NCBI RefSeq assembly: GCF_904846155.1
Contig: NZ_CAJGZP010000001.1
Span: 2,728,001-2,792,000, forward strand
Length of the DNA stretch: 64,000 bases
Direction of reading: 5' to 3'
Origin: Psychrobacter fulvigenes
GTDB taxonomy: Bacteria; Pseudomonadota; Gammaproteobacteria; Pseudomonadales; Moraxellaceae
This document shows, piece by piece, positions 9,059-18,806 of this stretch (within the stretch, counting starts at the first letter, position 1; every line of letters starts with the position of its first letter). Below the pieces are notes generated by a model that made no database searches, was not told where the DNA came from, and saw nothing but the letters and a program-made list of their open reading frames with translations. The position numbers and the translations under genes are program-made.

Positions 9059-11080
9059 TTAGTCATTATGTTTAACAGACTGATCACTAGACTTATTGGT
9101 CTTATTCATCACCTGACTGGCCATCATAGTATTGATAATACCGCTCAAGGTATCTGACTTGCCCGCAAGGCCATCAATGGCTTTACCGATAGAAAGCGAC
9201 TTGGCAAAGTTATCAAAGAAGTGCGCTTCACCGCCGACAATATCGATTTTGGCTTTTTGTAGCGCCACTGCCAATACTTCCGCGTTTTCTTTGGCAATCT
9301 CTTTACCTGCTTCAATCGACGCCATCGCTTCTTGCAAGGCAGTCTCAAGACCCATACGGAACTCTTCGTGCTCGCGTGCCTCTTTGCTCATGCTGCCCAT
9401 AGCATTGAACTTCTCGACCAGACCATCGGCCTCGGCTTGGAAGTGCGCGCGGGTAACTTCGGCTTTTGCCAAGCCAACTTCACGCTCTGCCTTGGCATTT
9501 GACTCACCACGAGCGGCAATAATCTCTGCTTCTGCCATACCGATGTCACGCTCAGCTCTTGCTTTAGATTCACCGCGAGCAGCGATGACCTCAGCATCAG
9601 CCATGCCTTTTTCGCGCTCAGATTGCGCTTCAGCTTGTCCAGTAGCTTTGATGATATTGGCTTTAGCAATGCCTTCTTTTTCAAGCGATACTGACTTGGC
9701 TTCTTGAATGGCTGCTTCAGCGAATCCATGTGCCGACTCCTCGGCTTTGATACCTTCAGCAAGCTTGATTTTGGCTTCTGACTCTTTGGCAGACGCTTCA
9801 AGATTGGCCGTGGCAAGCGTGGTGATTTCCACCGCTTTATGCTTGGCTGACAGCTCTTCTGCTTCCGCCTTTTTGACCTGACGCACTTTGATTTCTTCAG
9901 CGTCGGCTTCAGCTGCCAATACGCGTGTCTGCTTAGAGCGTTCTGCTTCGCTGACTTCGCGGACTTCTTTGATGCGCTCTTCTTCTTGCGCGACCGTTTT
10001 GTCCACTGCGATACGTTCGCGAATGACGTTAGCGATTTCTTTTTTCTCAAGTTCAATCGCGCGCTCTGCTTCGATACGTTGCAGATCTACTTCACGCTCA
10101 CGCGAGACGATTTCAAGATCACGAGCACGAGTCACTTTCTCTTCTTCGATGACGACCGCACGCAGACGGTTTTGTTCGGCGACTTCGATTTCACGCTGCT
10201 GATTTTCACGCTGAATCGCCAAATCTTGTTCGACCATGATAATCGCGGTTTCAGACTTTTTACGCTCTTCTTCTTCGATCTTGCGGGTCTCCGCGGTCTC
10301 ACGTGCAATGACAGAAGAGATTTCACGGTTTTGCTTGGCTTCAGCATCTGCTTGTTGACGCTCAAGCTCGAGCATGGCTTCGACGGTTTCGACGTTTTTC
10401 TTCTTAACCGCTAGCTCTTCGTCGCGCTCAAGCTCATTGGTGATGACGTTTTGGAAGGCCGTTAGCTGAGTAATCTTTTTGATACCTTCGGCATCCAAGA
10501 TATTGCTTGAATCTAAGGACGCTTTTGGGGTTTGCTCCAAGTAATCAATTGCCACGTCTTCTAGCACATAGCCATTTAGATCGTTGCCGATTTCCTTGAC
10601 GATACTGTCACGAAACTCACTGCGGTTTTCAAACAATTTAACAAAATCAATTTGCTTACCGACCGTCTTTAGGGCTTCTGAGAACTTGGCATTAAACAGC
10701 TCATTCACTGCAACCTTGTCCGAGGCTCTATCAACTCCAACTGATTTAGCAACTTTTAGTACGTCTTCGTCGGTCTCATTGACACGCAAATAAAACGCCA
10801 CCGTAATATCGGCACGCATGTTATCGGCGCAAATCAATCCTTCTTTACCACGTCTATCCACCTCTAAGGTGATGAGCGAGATGCGCATCAATTCTTTTTT
10901 GTTGATAATCGGCCAAACAAAACCACCATCAAAACGTACAGCTATTTTATTAACCCCGTTAATGATGAGTGCGGTGCCTTGATCCACCTTAAAATAAAAG
11001 GCTTTGAGCATCAAAAGCGCTGCCATGATGAAAACAAACGCCAGCACTACAACCACGCCGACGATGATGAGTATGTCCAT
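9059..11080 (-). CDS. Flotillin-like SPFH/band-7 membrane protein (YqiK-like)
   Basis: A 673-residue protein. The ATG at 11078-11080 (MDILIIVGVVVV) is chosen because AGAGGAAT lies just before it. One N-terminal membrane helix (about 2-25) is followed by the SPFH domain (about 30-210) and a very long charged coiled coil (about 215-520) with flotillin-type Ala/Glu repeats. Two near-identical units, GMADAEVIAARGESKARAER and GMAEAEIIAARGESNAKAER, follow each other with a third, weaker one. Flotillins build large oligomers on membranes; E. coli YqiK is the nearest named relative. Its place between the YqiJ-like gene and the giant ATPase suggests that it anchors the latter to the membrane. That link is inferred. 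Confidence 0.9.
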   Translation of the reverse strand: MDILIIVGVVVVLAFVFIMAALLMLKAFYFKVDQGTALIINGVNKIAVRFDGGFVWPIINKKELMRISLITLEVDRRGKEGLICADNMRADITVAFYLRVNETDEDVLKVAKSVGVDRASDKVAVNELFNAKFSEALKTVGKQIDFVKLFENRSEFRDSIVKEIGNDLNGYVLEDVAIDYLEQTPKASLDSSNILDAEGIKKITQLTAFQNVITNELERDEELAVKKKNVETVEAMLELERQQADAEAKQNREISSVIARETAETRKIEEEERKKSETAIIMVEQDLAIQRENQQREIEVAEQNRLRAVVIEEEKVTRARDLEIVSREREVDLQRIEAERAIELEKKEIANVIRERIAVDKTVAQEEERIKEVREVSEAERSKQTRVLAAEADAEEIKVRQVKKAEAEELSAKHKAVEITTLATANLEASAKESEAKIKLAEGIKAEESAHGFAEAAIQEAKSVSLEKEGIAKANIIKATGQAEAQSEREKGMADAEVIAARGESKARAERDIGMAEAEIIAARGESNAKAEREVGLAKAEVTRAHFQAEADGLVEKFNAMGSMSKEAREHEEFRMGLETALQEAMASIEAGKEIAKENAEVLAVALQKAKIDIVGGEAHFFDNFAKSLSIGKAIDGLAGKSDTLSGIINTMMASQVMNKTNKSSDQSVKHND

Positions 11081-11194
11081 ATTTATTCCTCTAATTAAAA
11101 CAGTTGCTACAATGCCTGCCAATAGATGACTTATCGTTTATACATTGCCCAATCGTTATGCCGCTGCTATTCTTGAGTTAAGTTTTGCCAAAAT

Positions 11195-11857
11195 TTATTT
11201 GTCTTTAACAGAAGCAACACGGTATGCATTGGCTTCTTCTAGATACTCAACCAATACCACTTTGTCGCCTTGTTTTAGGGGTTGTTCGACAGTGTCGCTA
11301 TCTGGTCGTATTCTGAGTATCAAACCTGCACCGCCATCATTCAGCTCAGCTTCGCCATGTTTGTCTGTCACACTCAGCGTCCTTACTATCGCCGTCTTAC
11401 CTAGGTTACTTGAGGCATTGCGCTTAGGGATTTTGGCGATGTTTTTGCGGATGGGTGAAATAATGACACCCGTCAACCACATCGACACCACCAATACTAA
11501 AAGTAGCGCCCCTGTGCCAAACACATAATAGAAAATGCCAGCATCCAAGTATTGGTGTAGCAAACTGGTATAGAGATAGCTGAGTATCCAACCGATTAAG
11601 CTGACCAAGGTTAGTATGATGATTAAAGGCACGCCATAAAGACCAAACTTAAGCATAAGACCCGTAAAAAAGCCTGTTGACGATAAGTTAGAGACATCCA
11701 CATCAGCGCCTGAGTCGCCAAGGTCTACAGTGTCCATATCTGCCATCCCGAGTAAAGACACTACCCAATATAAAGTGACAAACATCACCAGACCCGTAAA
11801 GACAATAGTGGGATATAAGCTGATTTTAATGATGAATATTGCAAAAGATTCTTGCAT
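11195..11857 (-). CDS. YqiJ-like OB-fold inner-membrane protein (DUF1449)
   Basis: A 220-residue membrane protein. The ATG at 11855-11857 (MQESFAIF) has AGGAG at a good distance; an earlier ATG would place this ribosome site inside the gene. Three or four membrane helices are seen (about 8-35, 65-95, 112-138), followed by a soluble C-terminal OB-fold-like part (GKTAIVRTLSVTDKHGEAEL ... GDKVVLVEYLEEANAYRV), as in NfeD/YqiJ proteins. Such proteins pair with SPFH proteins, as yqiJ does with yqiK in E. coli. It is first in the apparent operon with the flotillin and the giant ATPase; the gap to the flotillin gene is 114 bases. Confidence 0.85.
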   Translation of the reverse strand: MQESFAIFIIKISLYPTIVFTGLVMFVTLYWVVSLLGMADMDTVDLGDSGADVDVSNLSSTGFFTGLMLKFGLYGVPLIIILTLVSLIGWILSYLYTSLLHQYLDAGIFYYVFGTGALLLVLVVSMWLTGVIISPIRKNIAKIPKRNASSNLGKTAIVRTLSVTDKHGEAELNDGGAGLILRIRPDSDTVEQPLKQGDKVVLVEYLEEANAYRVASVKDK

Positions 11858-12082
11858 CGATCGCTCTCTCCTTTTAACCACTGAATTCAGTAGCTTTTAT
11901 AACTGCCACATACATGGCTTGGCGCTATATCATTTGGTTTTTATAGTATGAAAGCTCAACACGCCCTCATAAAATATTGCAAAAGGTCAAATAACCCAGA
12001 ATCAACTTATGTTTCTGGATTATTGATTATATATACATTTCATTACATATTATATAAATATCCCCATTAATGACCCCATCCA

Positions 12083-13063
12083 TTAACGACCCCATATCGG
12101 TGAGCGCACCACCCCGCCCGCCTGACTGCTAATGGTATAGCTTGTATTACCTGATAGTGAATATACAACCAAACTTCCAACACCTTGCGCAGTGCGTGTG
12201 GGATAAAGCGCATAGTGACCAGATGGCGATAGACGTGCTGGCTCATCCAGACCTGTCTCTGCCAAGTTCATTATCTGCCTAGTGGCGAGGGTCATAATCG
12301 CGGCTTGGCGACCATTCAGATACGCCAAACGCTGGTTGTCAAAGCTGAGCTGAGGACTGGCTGCATAGTCTTCTGTGCTTATTTGAGTCGCTCTAGCAGT
12401 GGCAAAGTCATAGCGATATATGCGAGGACGCCCAGCGCGTTTTTTATCACTAGTATAGACGAAGCTTTGCCCATCACTGGCATAGCTTGGCTGCACTTCG
12501 GTACTCGGCAGCGTAGTGAGCTGTATAGTACTACCCTCATCCAAGTGCAGCTCATAGATATCGGCATTGCCACCGACTGTTGAGCTATAGAGCAACTTTT
12601 GCCCATCGGGTGAGAAGGATGGAGACAGATTACTGCCATTTGTATCGACGATCAGACTATGCTTTTTGCTTTTGCGGTCATAGATATAAATCTTGGGTTG
12701 CTCGCGTGGGGATTGCTTACTATAAGCCAGTAGCTGTCCATCGGCTGACCATGCCGGCGCATAGATGTAGCCATTTAGCTGATCTATGAGCTGCCTGTCA
12801 CTGCCATCAGGACGAACACTGTACAGGCTAGAGACTTTGGCAGATCCCGCCCCTTGCTCCTCTACATAGGCAATCAGCCCTTGGCGATCTACTATTGGCA
12901 TCTTTGCAGTCAGTGGATTGCTAACCATGCTACTAGCGGAACTCTGAACGCCAGTCGTGGGCAGTGTATTACAAGCACTCAAAAAAATACTGAGCGCAGC
13001 AGTAAGACCAGTGATAGCGTTGCGTTTGCTCAGCAAACGCTGACTGATGGTAAAGTTAAACAT
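12083..13063 (-). CDS. TolB-like beta-propeller lipoprotein
   Basis: A 326-residue protein from the ATG at 13061-13063 (MFNFTISQ). A signal peptide ends in the lipobox LSAC, so the mature protein is probably lipid-anchored in the envelope. At least five WD40-like TolB repeats follow, each with a W/S-x-DG-like turn: APAWSADGQLLAYS, SPSFSPDGQKLLYSS, QPSYASDGQSFVYTS, SPQLSFDNQRLAYLN, ARLSPSGHYALY. It is not TolB itself: it lacks the N-terminal TolB domain and no tol genes flank it. The role is probably protein-protein contact in the periplasm. There is no evident partner nearby. Confidence 0.8.
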   Translation of the reverse strand: MFNFTISQRLLSKRNAITGLTAALSIFLSACNTLPTTGVQSSASSMVSNPLTAKMPIVDRQGLIAYVEEQGAGSAKVSSLYSVRPDGSDRQLIDQLNGYIYAPAWSADGQLLAYSKQSPREQPKIYIYDRKSKKHSLIVDTNGSNLSPSFSPDGQKLLYSSTVGGNADIYELHLDEGSTIQLTTLPSTEVQPSYASDGQSFVYTSDKKRAGRPRIYRYDFATARATQISTEDYAASPQLSFDNQRLAYLNGRQAAIMTLATRQIMNLAETGLDEPARLSPSGHYALYPTRTAQGVGSLVVYSLSGNTSYTISSQAGGVVRSPIWGR

Positions 13064-13212
13064 AACAATGAACTCAATTAAATATTGGCTAAAGACAGTT
13101 ATTAAGATGTATGGATAAATCTGGAAAGCTCTAGGGCGTGTCCTCATTTTTAAAACTAAGAACACGCTCTAGTGTAGCTGAATCTGTATTGGAGTTTTAG
13201 ATAAAATAAGCC

Positions 13213-13247
13213 AAAAAAAACCTCACTACCTAATAGTGAGGTTTTTA
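13213..13247. terminator. Bidirectional intrinsic terminator
   Basis: The perfect stem CCTCACTA (13221-13228) / TAGTGAGG (13234-13241) has an A-run on the left and a T-run on the right. On the minus strand it ends the META lipoprotein transcript. Confidence 0.8.
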
Positions 13248-13318
13248 CATTGCTGGCTATTTGTTTTTAATCATGGTCATTTTAAAAAATTACGATTAAT
13301 AATTGAAATAATGACAGC

Positions 13319-13807
13319 TTATTTATCGACTGCTTTGAAGTGCGCCACTTGATTGTCATTTTTGATCGTCAAGATAGGTAGATTGTCCGCATTTTTGCTC
13401 ATGCTATATTTGCCTTGCACCGTTGCCAAAGTCGCGGTATCAAAGCTGGCTTGTGGCTCAGGGCAAGCCATCATCGTGGCCATGACGTTATTAAGCTGTA
13501 CGTTGCCATTTACCACACTGTATTCTGCAGCAAGATTATTGCAAGTATTCACAAAGGCCACGCGATCAGTGCCGTTATCATTCATAAAGTTTAGCGTCAA
13601 AGGCTTGGCGGGATCAAAGAATAGCTGAGTCACTTTTTCGCCATTGCTGCGCTTGGCATCGACAAGCTGCCAATTATGGGCTTGTAATGCTTCGGTAGTA
13701 ATCGGTTGGCTCACTGGAGCAGTGACGCTTGGAGTCGTCTGGCAACCGGCAGCAAAGGTACCGACAGCTAGCGTTGTCGCCATCATTAGTTTGGTAATGT
13801 TTTTCAT
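13319..13807 (-). CDS. META-domain lipoprotein (HslJ-like)
   Basis: A 162-residue protein with a signal peptide and the lipobox FAAGC (Cys22). The META domain follows: HNWQLVDAKRSNGE at about 44-57, FVNTCNNLAAEYSVVNG and MATMMACPEP. Two later cysteines (Cys90 and Cys115 by count) could form a disulfide. HslJ and relatives are linked to stress tolerance and to outer-membrane function, but the mechanism is not known. TAGGAG before the ATG supports this start. It is a single gene with its own terminator. Confidence 0.85.
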   Translation of the reverse strand: MKNITKLMMATTLAVGTFAAGCQTTPSVTAPVSQPITTEALQAHNWQLVDAKRSNGEKVTQLFFDPAKPLTLNFMNDNGTDRVAFVNTCNNLAAEYSVVNGNVQLNNVMATMMACPEPQASFDTATLATVQGKYSMSKNADNLPILTIKNDNQVAHFKAVDK

Positions 13808-14172
13808 ATAAGCTCCTACAAGGGTTAAATTAGACCTTAATATAAAGATAAGGTTTAAGATTCTGGTTTTTATGATGCTTGATTTATTGTTTTAATCGTT
13901 TATTTAAGGTTTTAATCATTTATATAAACAACACTATTATTATGCATGACAAACAGGCGCTTGTCATGACAGATTAGGTATATGCTTCAGCCATACTTTG
14001 TGCTGCGATCTGTCCTATACGTTTATTTTTCTAAAGCTATTTACGTACTTATTAAATCAAACCACCCTACTGTTCAGATAAACAAATTATCACAATGACT
14101 TATAGCAAAACCGTCAATCCTGCATTTATGATATAATTCGCCTAAATTAACCACATAACTATAAGTACAGAG
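13808..14172. other. Divergent intergenic region, META gene / map
   Basis: 365 bases with no gene. It contains the upstream sites of both flanking genes, a TGACAA...TTGTCA palindrome near 13947-13966, and the map promoter listed separately. Confidence 0.6.
14129..14137 (+). promoter_or_regulatory. Extended -10 element of map
   Basis: TGATATAAT (TG-n-TATAAT) lies 35 bases before the map start. No good -35 hexamer is seen at 17 bases, which fits an extended -10 promoter. Confidence 0.5.
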
Positions 14173-14967
14173 ATGATGACTAACAAATCCCTTATCCAAT
14201 CCCCTGAAGCCATAGAAAAAATGCGTGTGGCTGGTAAACTTGCTAGCGATGTATTGGTGATGCTCGATGAGCATGTGCAAGTCGGTATCAGTACTGAAGC
14301 TCTGAATCAAATTGCTCATGACTATATCGTCAATGTGCAAGATGCCATTCCAGCACCGCTTAACTACAATGGCTTCCCCAAATCAATCTGCACCTCGGTC
14401 AACCATGTCGTCTGTCATGGCATCCCAACTGAGAACAAACTGCTCAAAGATGGCGACATCATCAATATCGATGTGACTGTCATTAAAGACGGCTATTATG
14501 GCGATACCTCAAAGATGTGGATCGTTGGTGATGGCTCTATCATGGCACAGCGTATCTGCAAAGTGGCACAAGACGCTCTCTATGCTGGCATGAGCGTGGT
14601 AAAAGATGGCGCCCGCTTAGGTGACATCGGTGCCGCTATCCAAGAAGTGGTAGAGCCTGAGCGTTTCAGTATCGTGCGTGAGTTCTGTGGTCACGGTATC
14701 AGTGACACCTTTCACCATGAGCCGCAAGTGATGCATTATGGCAAAAAAGGCACAGGCATGGAGCTTAAGACTGGCATGACCTTTACCATCGAGCCCATGA
14801 TTAACCAAGGCACATGGAAGACTAAAATCCTGCCAGATGAATGGACAGCCATCACCAAAGATCGCAAGCTCTCGGCACAGTGGGAGCATACCATGGTGGT
14901 GACGGATAATGGCTGCGAAGTATTTACCACTCGCCCCGAAGAAGATTTAAGCTTTTTGACTCAGTAA
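14173..14967 (+). CDS. map: Methionine aminopeptidase type I
   Basis: A 264-residue enzyme that removes the initiator Met from new proteins in the cytoplasm. All five metal ligands are present: Asp100 (INIDVTV), Asp111 (YYGDTSK), His174 (GHGIS), Glu207 (TIEPM) and Glu238 (QWEHT). His82 (VCHGIP) also matches the family. Its length is usual for the bacterial type. Two ATGs in a row (14173, 14176) could each serve as start. It is a single gene between an extended -10 promoter and a strong terminator at 14974-15001. Confidence 0.95.
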   Translation: MMTNKSLIQSPEAIEKMRVAGKLASDVLVMLDEHVQVGISTEALNQIAHDYIVNVQDAIPAPLNYNGFPKSICTSVNHVVCHGIPTENKLLKDGDIINIDVTVIKDGYYGDTSKMWIVGDGSIMAQRICKVAQDALYAGMSVVKDGARLGDIGAAIQEVVEPERFSIVREFCGHGISDTFHHEPQVMHYGKKGTGMELKTGMTFTIEPMINQGTWKTKILPDEWTAITKDRKLSAQWEHTMVVTDNGCEVFTTRPEEDLSFLTQ

Positions 14968-14973
14968 TATAAT

Positions 14974-15001
14974 GAAAGACCGCTTAGGCGGTCTTTTTTT
15001 T
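14974..15001 (+). terminator. Intrinsic terminator of map
   Basis: AAGACCGC and GCGGTCTT pair around the loop TTAG, followed by a run of nine T. Confidence 0.9.
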
Positions 15002-15171
15002 GGTCATTTTATTAGGCCGTGTTGCACATCCTCTAATAGCTTTTACCACTCGTATTCAGATATTATAGCTTATGCTTGGTATTCGTTTATGTATTGCTTC
15101 TATACTCTTAGTAACTAATAATCTATCATTTTTAATACCCTTATTTTTAAATTCTCAATTGGATAACTCTC

Positions 15172-17901
15172 ATGTTTACTTGCGATGTCGCCTCCATTTA
15201 TATCACTCCGCTGCCGCCATTATTGACATCAGAGGCGACAGTATCGGAAGGCTCAGATAAGTCTTTGCTCGGTATTCCAGAGTGGTTGGCGCAGATCAAT
15301 GAGGATATCAATCGGGCGCTTGAGCGCGGAGCCAATATTCGTCAGTTAGTGGCAGCACGTGCCTGTGCGATTGATGGTTTGCTTATCGCTTTGTTTGAGT
15401 GGTTTGAGCTTGATCAGACAGATTTGGCGTTGTTTGCCAGTGGCGGTTATGGTCGTGGTGAGCTGTCGTTATATTCAGATGTCGATATTTTATTGATGTC
15501 GCCTGAAGAGATACAATCTGACGCTAGCGCTAAGATTGATGGCTTGGTGGCGATGCTGTGGGATATTGGACTTGAGCCTGCGCTGTCTGTACGGACTATC
15601 GATGACAGCCTAGAGGCTGCTCGTGATCACACCGTTGCCAGCACCTTGCTAGAAGCACGGCTATTGACCGGTAATGAAGCATTGCAAGAAGTACCCATCG
15701 ATATCGTCAATCAGCTGTGGTCACAACGGGATTTTTATGAAGTAAAGATTAAAGAAGCCAAAGCCCGTTACCTACGCCACAACGCCACTGAGTACAATCT
15801 AGAGCCAAATATCAAAACAGCACCCGGTGGCCTACGTGATATTCATATCATCGGTTGGGTGACCAAACGCTACTTTCGGGTTGGCAAGCTGTATGACTTG
15901 GTACAACAAGACTTTTTGACCGAAAAAGAATTTGATGAATTAAGCTTTGCTGAGAGTTTCTTATGGCAGATACGTCATTACCTGCATGAGCTGACTGGCC
16001 GCAATGAAAACAAGCTGCTGTTTGATTATCAACGTGATATTGCTCAGCGCATGGGCTATGAATCGCAGCCAGATGATCAACCCAATGCGGCTGTTGAGCG
16101 TTTTATGCGCGACTACTACCGCTGTGCGATGCAGATATCAACCCTCTCTGAGATGCTGATTAACCATTACTATGAAACCATCATCGAGCCAGAGTTGCCA
16201 GAGAACGAGCAGCCTAGCAAACGCCCACTGAACTCGCATTTCAATAGAATCGGAGATCAGATTGCCATTGCCCATCATCGTGTATTTGCTCAGCATCCCG
16301 AAGCTATTTTGGAGATGTTTTTGCTTATGGGGCAATACGGCATCAAAAAAGTGCGTACCCGTACCCTGCGGGCGCTAAAAATCGCTGCACGCGGTATTGA
16401 CCAGACTTATCGTGACAACCCAGAGCACCAAGCGCTGTTTTTAGCCAACCTCAAAGAACAAAATTATCTCTTCCATCGTCTGCGTGCCATGAATCGCTAT
16501 GGTGTCTTAAGTAACTATGTTCCTGCCTTTGCACAAGTCACTGGACTCATGCAATACGACTTATTTCATCGTTATACTGTGGATGCGCATACGCTGTTTT
16601 TGATTCGCATCTTACATCGCTTTACCGATGCCCGCTACTATGACGATTTTCCGCTGGTCAGCGCTATCTATCAAAGAATTGAGCGCAAAGAGATTTTGGT
16701 ATTGGCGGCGATGTTCCATGATATCGCCAAAGGTCGCGGCGGCAATCACAGTGAGCTTGGAGAGACTGAATCTATTGCCTTTTGTTTGGCGCATGGTATG
16801 AGTAAAGCTGATGCTCATTTGGTTGGTTGGTTGACGCGCCACCATCTGTTGATGTCGATGACCGCGCAGAAAAAAGACATCTCAGATCCTGAGGTCGTGA
16901 CTGTGTTTGCTGACTTGGTCGGTAATGTCACCCACCTCAATCATCTGTATGTATTGACAGTTGCCGACATGAACGCGACCAATCCACAGCTATGGAACAG
17001 CTGGCGGGCGACCTTGATGAAGCAGCTCTACTCACAAACACGGCGCATCTTGCGCGCTGATATTGATGCACCTACCAATCGCCAAGACATGATCCATACC
17101 ACCCGTAAACAAGCTCTACAGATGCTAGATAATGTCGACAACCAGCATATGGATCGCGATGCGGTGCTCAAACTCTGGGATGACTTGGGAGATGAATATT
17201 TCTTACGAGAGATTGCCGAGGATATCTTATGGCATACCGAAGCCATCTTGAACCATCCACCTATCGGTCTGGCCTCTGACGCTGACAGTGCGCCTTTGGT
17301 GGTGCTACGCGAGCATAGAGAGCTGGCGCTTGATGCGGTACAAGTCTTTGTGTATACCCACAATCAGACCAATTTATTTGCTGTGACCATGGCGGTGTTT
17401 GATCAGATGAATCTAGATGTGCTCGACGCTCGCATCATTACTGCGACTCGTGACTTTGCTTTGGATTCTTATGTATTGCTTGATCGTAGCGGCACATTAT
17501 TGAGAGATGAGAACAGTCAACAAGAGCTCAAACAACGCCTGATTGATGCCTTTAAAAACCCCACGGTGCCAAAGCTTGCACAGAAGCGCATTCCACGCCA
17601 GCTCAGACATTTCAACGTACCAACCGTGATAAGCTTTGAGTTTAATGAGGCCTCAGGTCAGCATATCATGAGCTTGCAAACGCTGGATCAGCCAGGACTA
17701 CTGGCACGTGTCGGACAAGTGTTTTTGCAGCACAAGATTGAGGTGCATGCCGCCCGTATTACCACCTTAGGCGAGCGCGCAGAAGACATGTTTTATATCA
17801 GCGATCAAAATGATGCGCCATTATCGCAAGCCAAACTCGATATCTTGCAGGAAGCTATAACCACCACTTTAAGTGTACGCAGCGACGGCAGCCATGCTTA
17901 G
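15172..17901 (+). CDS. glnD: Bifunctional PII uridylyltransferase / uridylyl-removing enzyme
   Basis: A 909-residue sensor of glutamine that adds UMP to and removes it from the PII protein, and so sets nitrogen regulation. Domains in order: nucleotidyltransferase with GGYGRGE (91-97) and YSDVD (101-105, Asp103/Asp105); a GlnE-like linker; an HD phosphohydrolase with FHDIAKGRGG near 516; two C-terminal ACT domains (FVYTHNQTNLFAVTMAVFDQ and LQTLDQPGLLARVGQVFLQ) that bind glutamine. All key motifs are intact. It stands alone, with no glnB or glnA nearby. The ATG at 15172 has only a weak ribosome site (GGA, 11 bases before). Confidence 0.95.
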   Translation: MFTCDVASIYITPLPPLLTSEATVSEGSDKSLLGIPEWLAQINEDINRALERGANIRQLVAARACAIDGLLIALFEWFELDQTDLALFASGGYGRGELSLYSDVDILLMSPEEIQSDASAKIDGLVAMLWDIGLEPALSVRTIDDSLEAARDHTVASTLLEARLLTGNEALQEVPIDIVNQLWSQRDFYEVKIKEAKARYLRHNATEYNLEPNIKTAPGGLRDIHIIGWVTKRYFRVGKLYDLVQQDFLTEKEFDELSFAESFLWQIRHYLHELTGRNENKLLFDYQRDIAQRMGYESQPDDQPNAAVERFMRDYYRCAMQISTLSEMLINHYYETIIEPELPENEQPSKRPLNSHFNRIGDQIAIAHHRVFAQHPEAILEMFLLMGQYGIKKVRTRTLRALKIAARGIDQTYRDNPEHQALFLANLKEQNYLFHRLRAMNRYGVLSNYVPAFAQVTGLMQYDLFHRYTVDAHTLFLIRILHRFTDARYYDDFPLVSAIYQRIERKEILVLAAMFHDIAKGRGGNHSELGETESIAFCLAHGMSKADAHLVGWLTRHHLLMSMTAQKKDISDPEVVTVFADLVGNVTHLNHLYVLTVADMNATNPQLWNSWRATLMKQLYSQTRRILRADIDAPTNRQDMIHTTRKQALQMLDNVDNQHMDRDAVLKLWDDLGDEYFLREIAEDILWHTEAILNHPPIGLASDADSAPLVVLREHRELALDAVQVFVYTHNQTNLFAVTMAVFDQMNLDVLDARIITATRDFALDSYVLLDRSGTLLRDENSQQELKQRLIDAFKNPTVPKLAQKRIPRQLRHFNVPTVISFEFNEASGQHIMSLQTLDQPGLLARVGQVFLQHKIEVHAARITTLGERAEDMFYISDQNDAPLSQAKLDILQEAITTTLSVRSDGSHA

Positions 17902-17941
17902 ATCAGCCTAGGCCAATATATTTAGAGGGTATGGAGAGAGG

Positions 17942-18616
17942 TTAAGCAGGATGAATCAAGCTTCTATATACCATCTCCCCAGTATGGGGTAACAAACCAT
18001 CTTCGACAAGCTCAGGCGGTAATACTTCGGACTCGATTTGATGCTGCGCGAGTATCAAGCGTCCAGCATCGATCTCTTCTTGCAATAATTTTTGCAAGCT
18101 GGCCATGCGAAATTGCGCATCGTAGCGCTCATAAACTTGTTGCAAAGAAATAGGTGCGTTGGCATGTATCTCAGGAATAATACTATCTGACGCTAAGATA
18201 ATCATTTCATTCAAGGCTTGCTCACGTGCCAAATCTGCCTGATCAATCTTAGTTTGCAGATGAGCAGCTAGCTTTCCTCGCGAGGCAAACATCATTACAA
18301 AAATCAGCGTTTGCACCCCGAACACAGCACTATACTGCCATACACTTAACTCTATATTTAGCACTCTGACCAAGAGCAGCAGTGCAATAGCTACTACCAC
18401 GTAGCTGGCCATTTGCCATAAAAACCACATGATGGCCCTACTCTCTCCATACCAAAATATCTTGCGCTCTTTAAGAGTAATGAGCTGCTGACGTGCTTGC
18501 CACCACTGCTGCTCACGCTGTTTTAACGACTCATGAGACTCAGCGCTCAGTACATTGCTGTCACTTTTATGGAAGTCTTTGGTGTTAAGGTTATTAACTT
18601 TGGGCGCATTGAGCAT
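17942..18616 (-). CDS. Hypothetical two-helix membrane protein
   Basis: About 224 residues from the ATG at 18614-18616, chosen because AGGA lies eight bases before it. I do not recognise the family. An N-terminal soluble helix rich in Gln/Arg/Trp (REQQWWQARQQL) is followed by two membrane helices (about 68-85 and 91-112). A long, mainly helical cytoplasmic part comes next (SLQQVYERYDAQFRMASLQK). A short hairpin membrane anchor with a helical tail is all that can be said. It lies convergent to glnD and divergent from dapC. Confidence 0.6.
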   Translation of the reverse strand: MLNAPKVNNLNTKDFHKSDSNVLSAESHESLKQREQQWWQARQQLITLKERKIFWYGESRAIMWFLWQMASYVVVAIALLLLVRVLNIELSVWQYSAVFGVQTLIFVMMFASRGKLAAHLQTKIDQADLAREQALNEMIILASDSIIPEIHANAPISLQQVYERYDAQFRMASLQKLLQEEIDAGRLILAQHQIESEVLPPELVEDGLLPHTGEMVYRSLIHPA

Positions 18617-18806
18617 ATTCATTATCCTGACCAGCACCAGCCATCAATCATGGCGGTGATAGACTACATCATCAAAAAGGAAAATAGGTAAAAATAGTGG
18701 TAAGTAGGAGAAGAAAAGGACAAAAAATAAGAGAAGTGCTACACTGCTTGAATGTAATTTTTCTTTATACATTTATTATCAACTGCCTATTATAGTTACT
18801 ATACTT

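Noticed and set aside
9132..9707. Long open frames opposite and alongside the flotillin gene (also 9388-10056 and 9986-10414).
   Set aside because: They lie in other frames of the repetitive coiled-coil coding region, are Ser/Ala or Lys/Arg monotones, and have no family features. They are shadows of the real gene.
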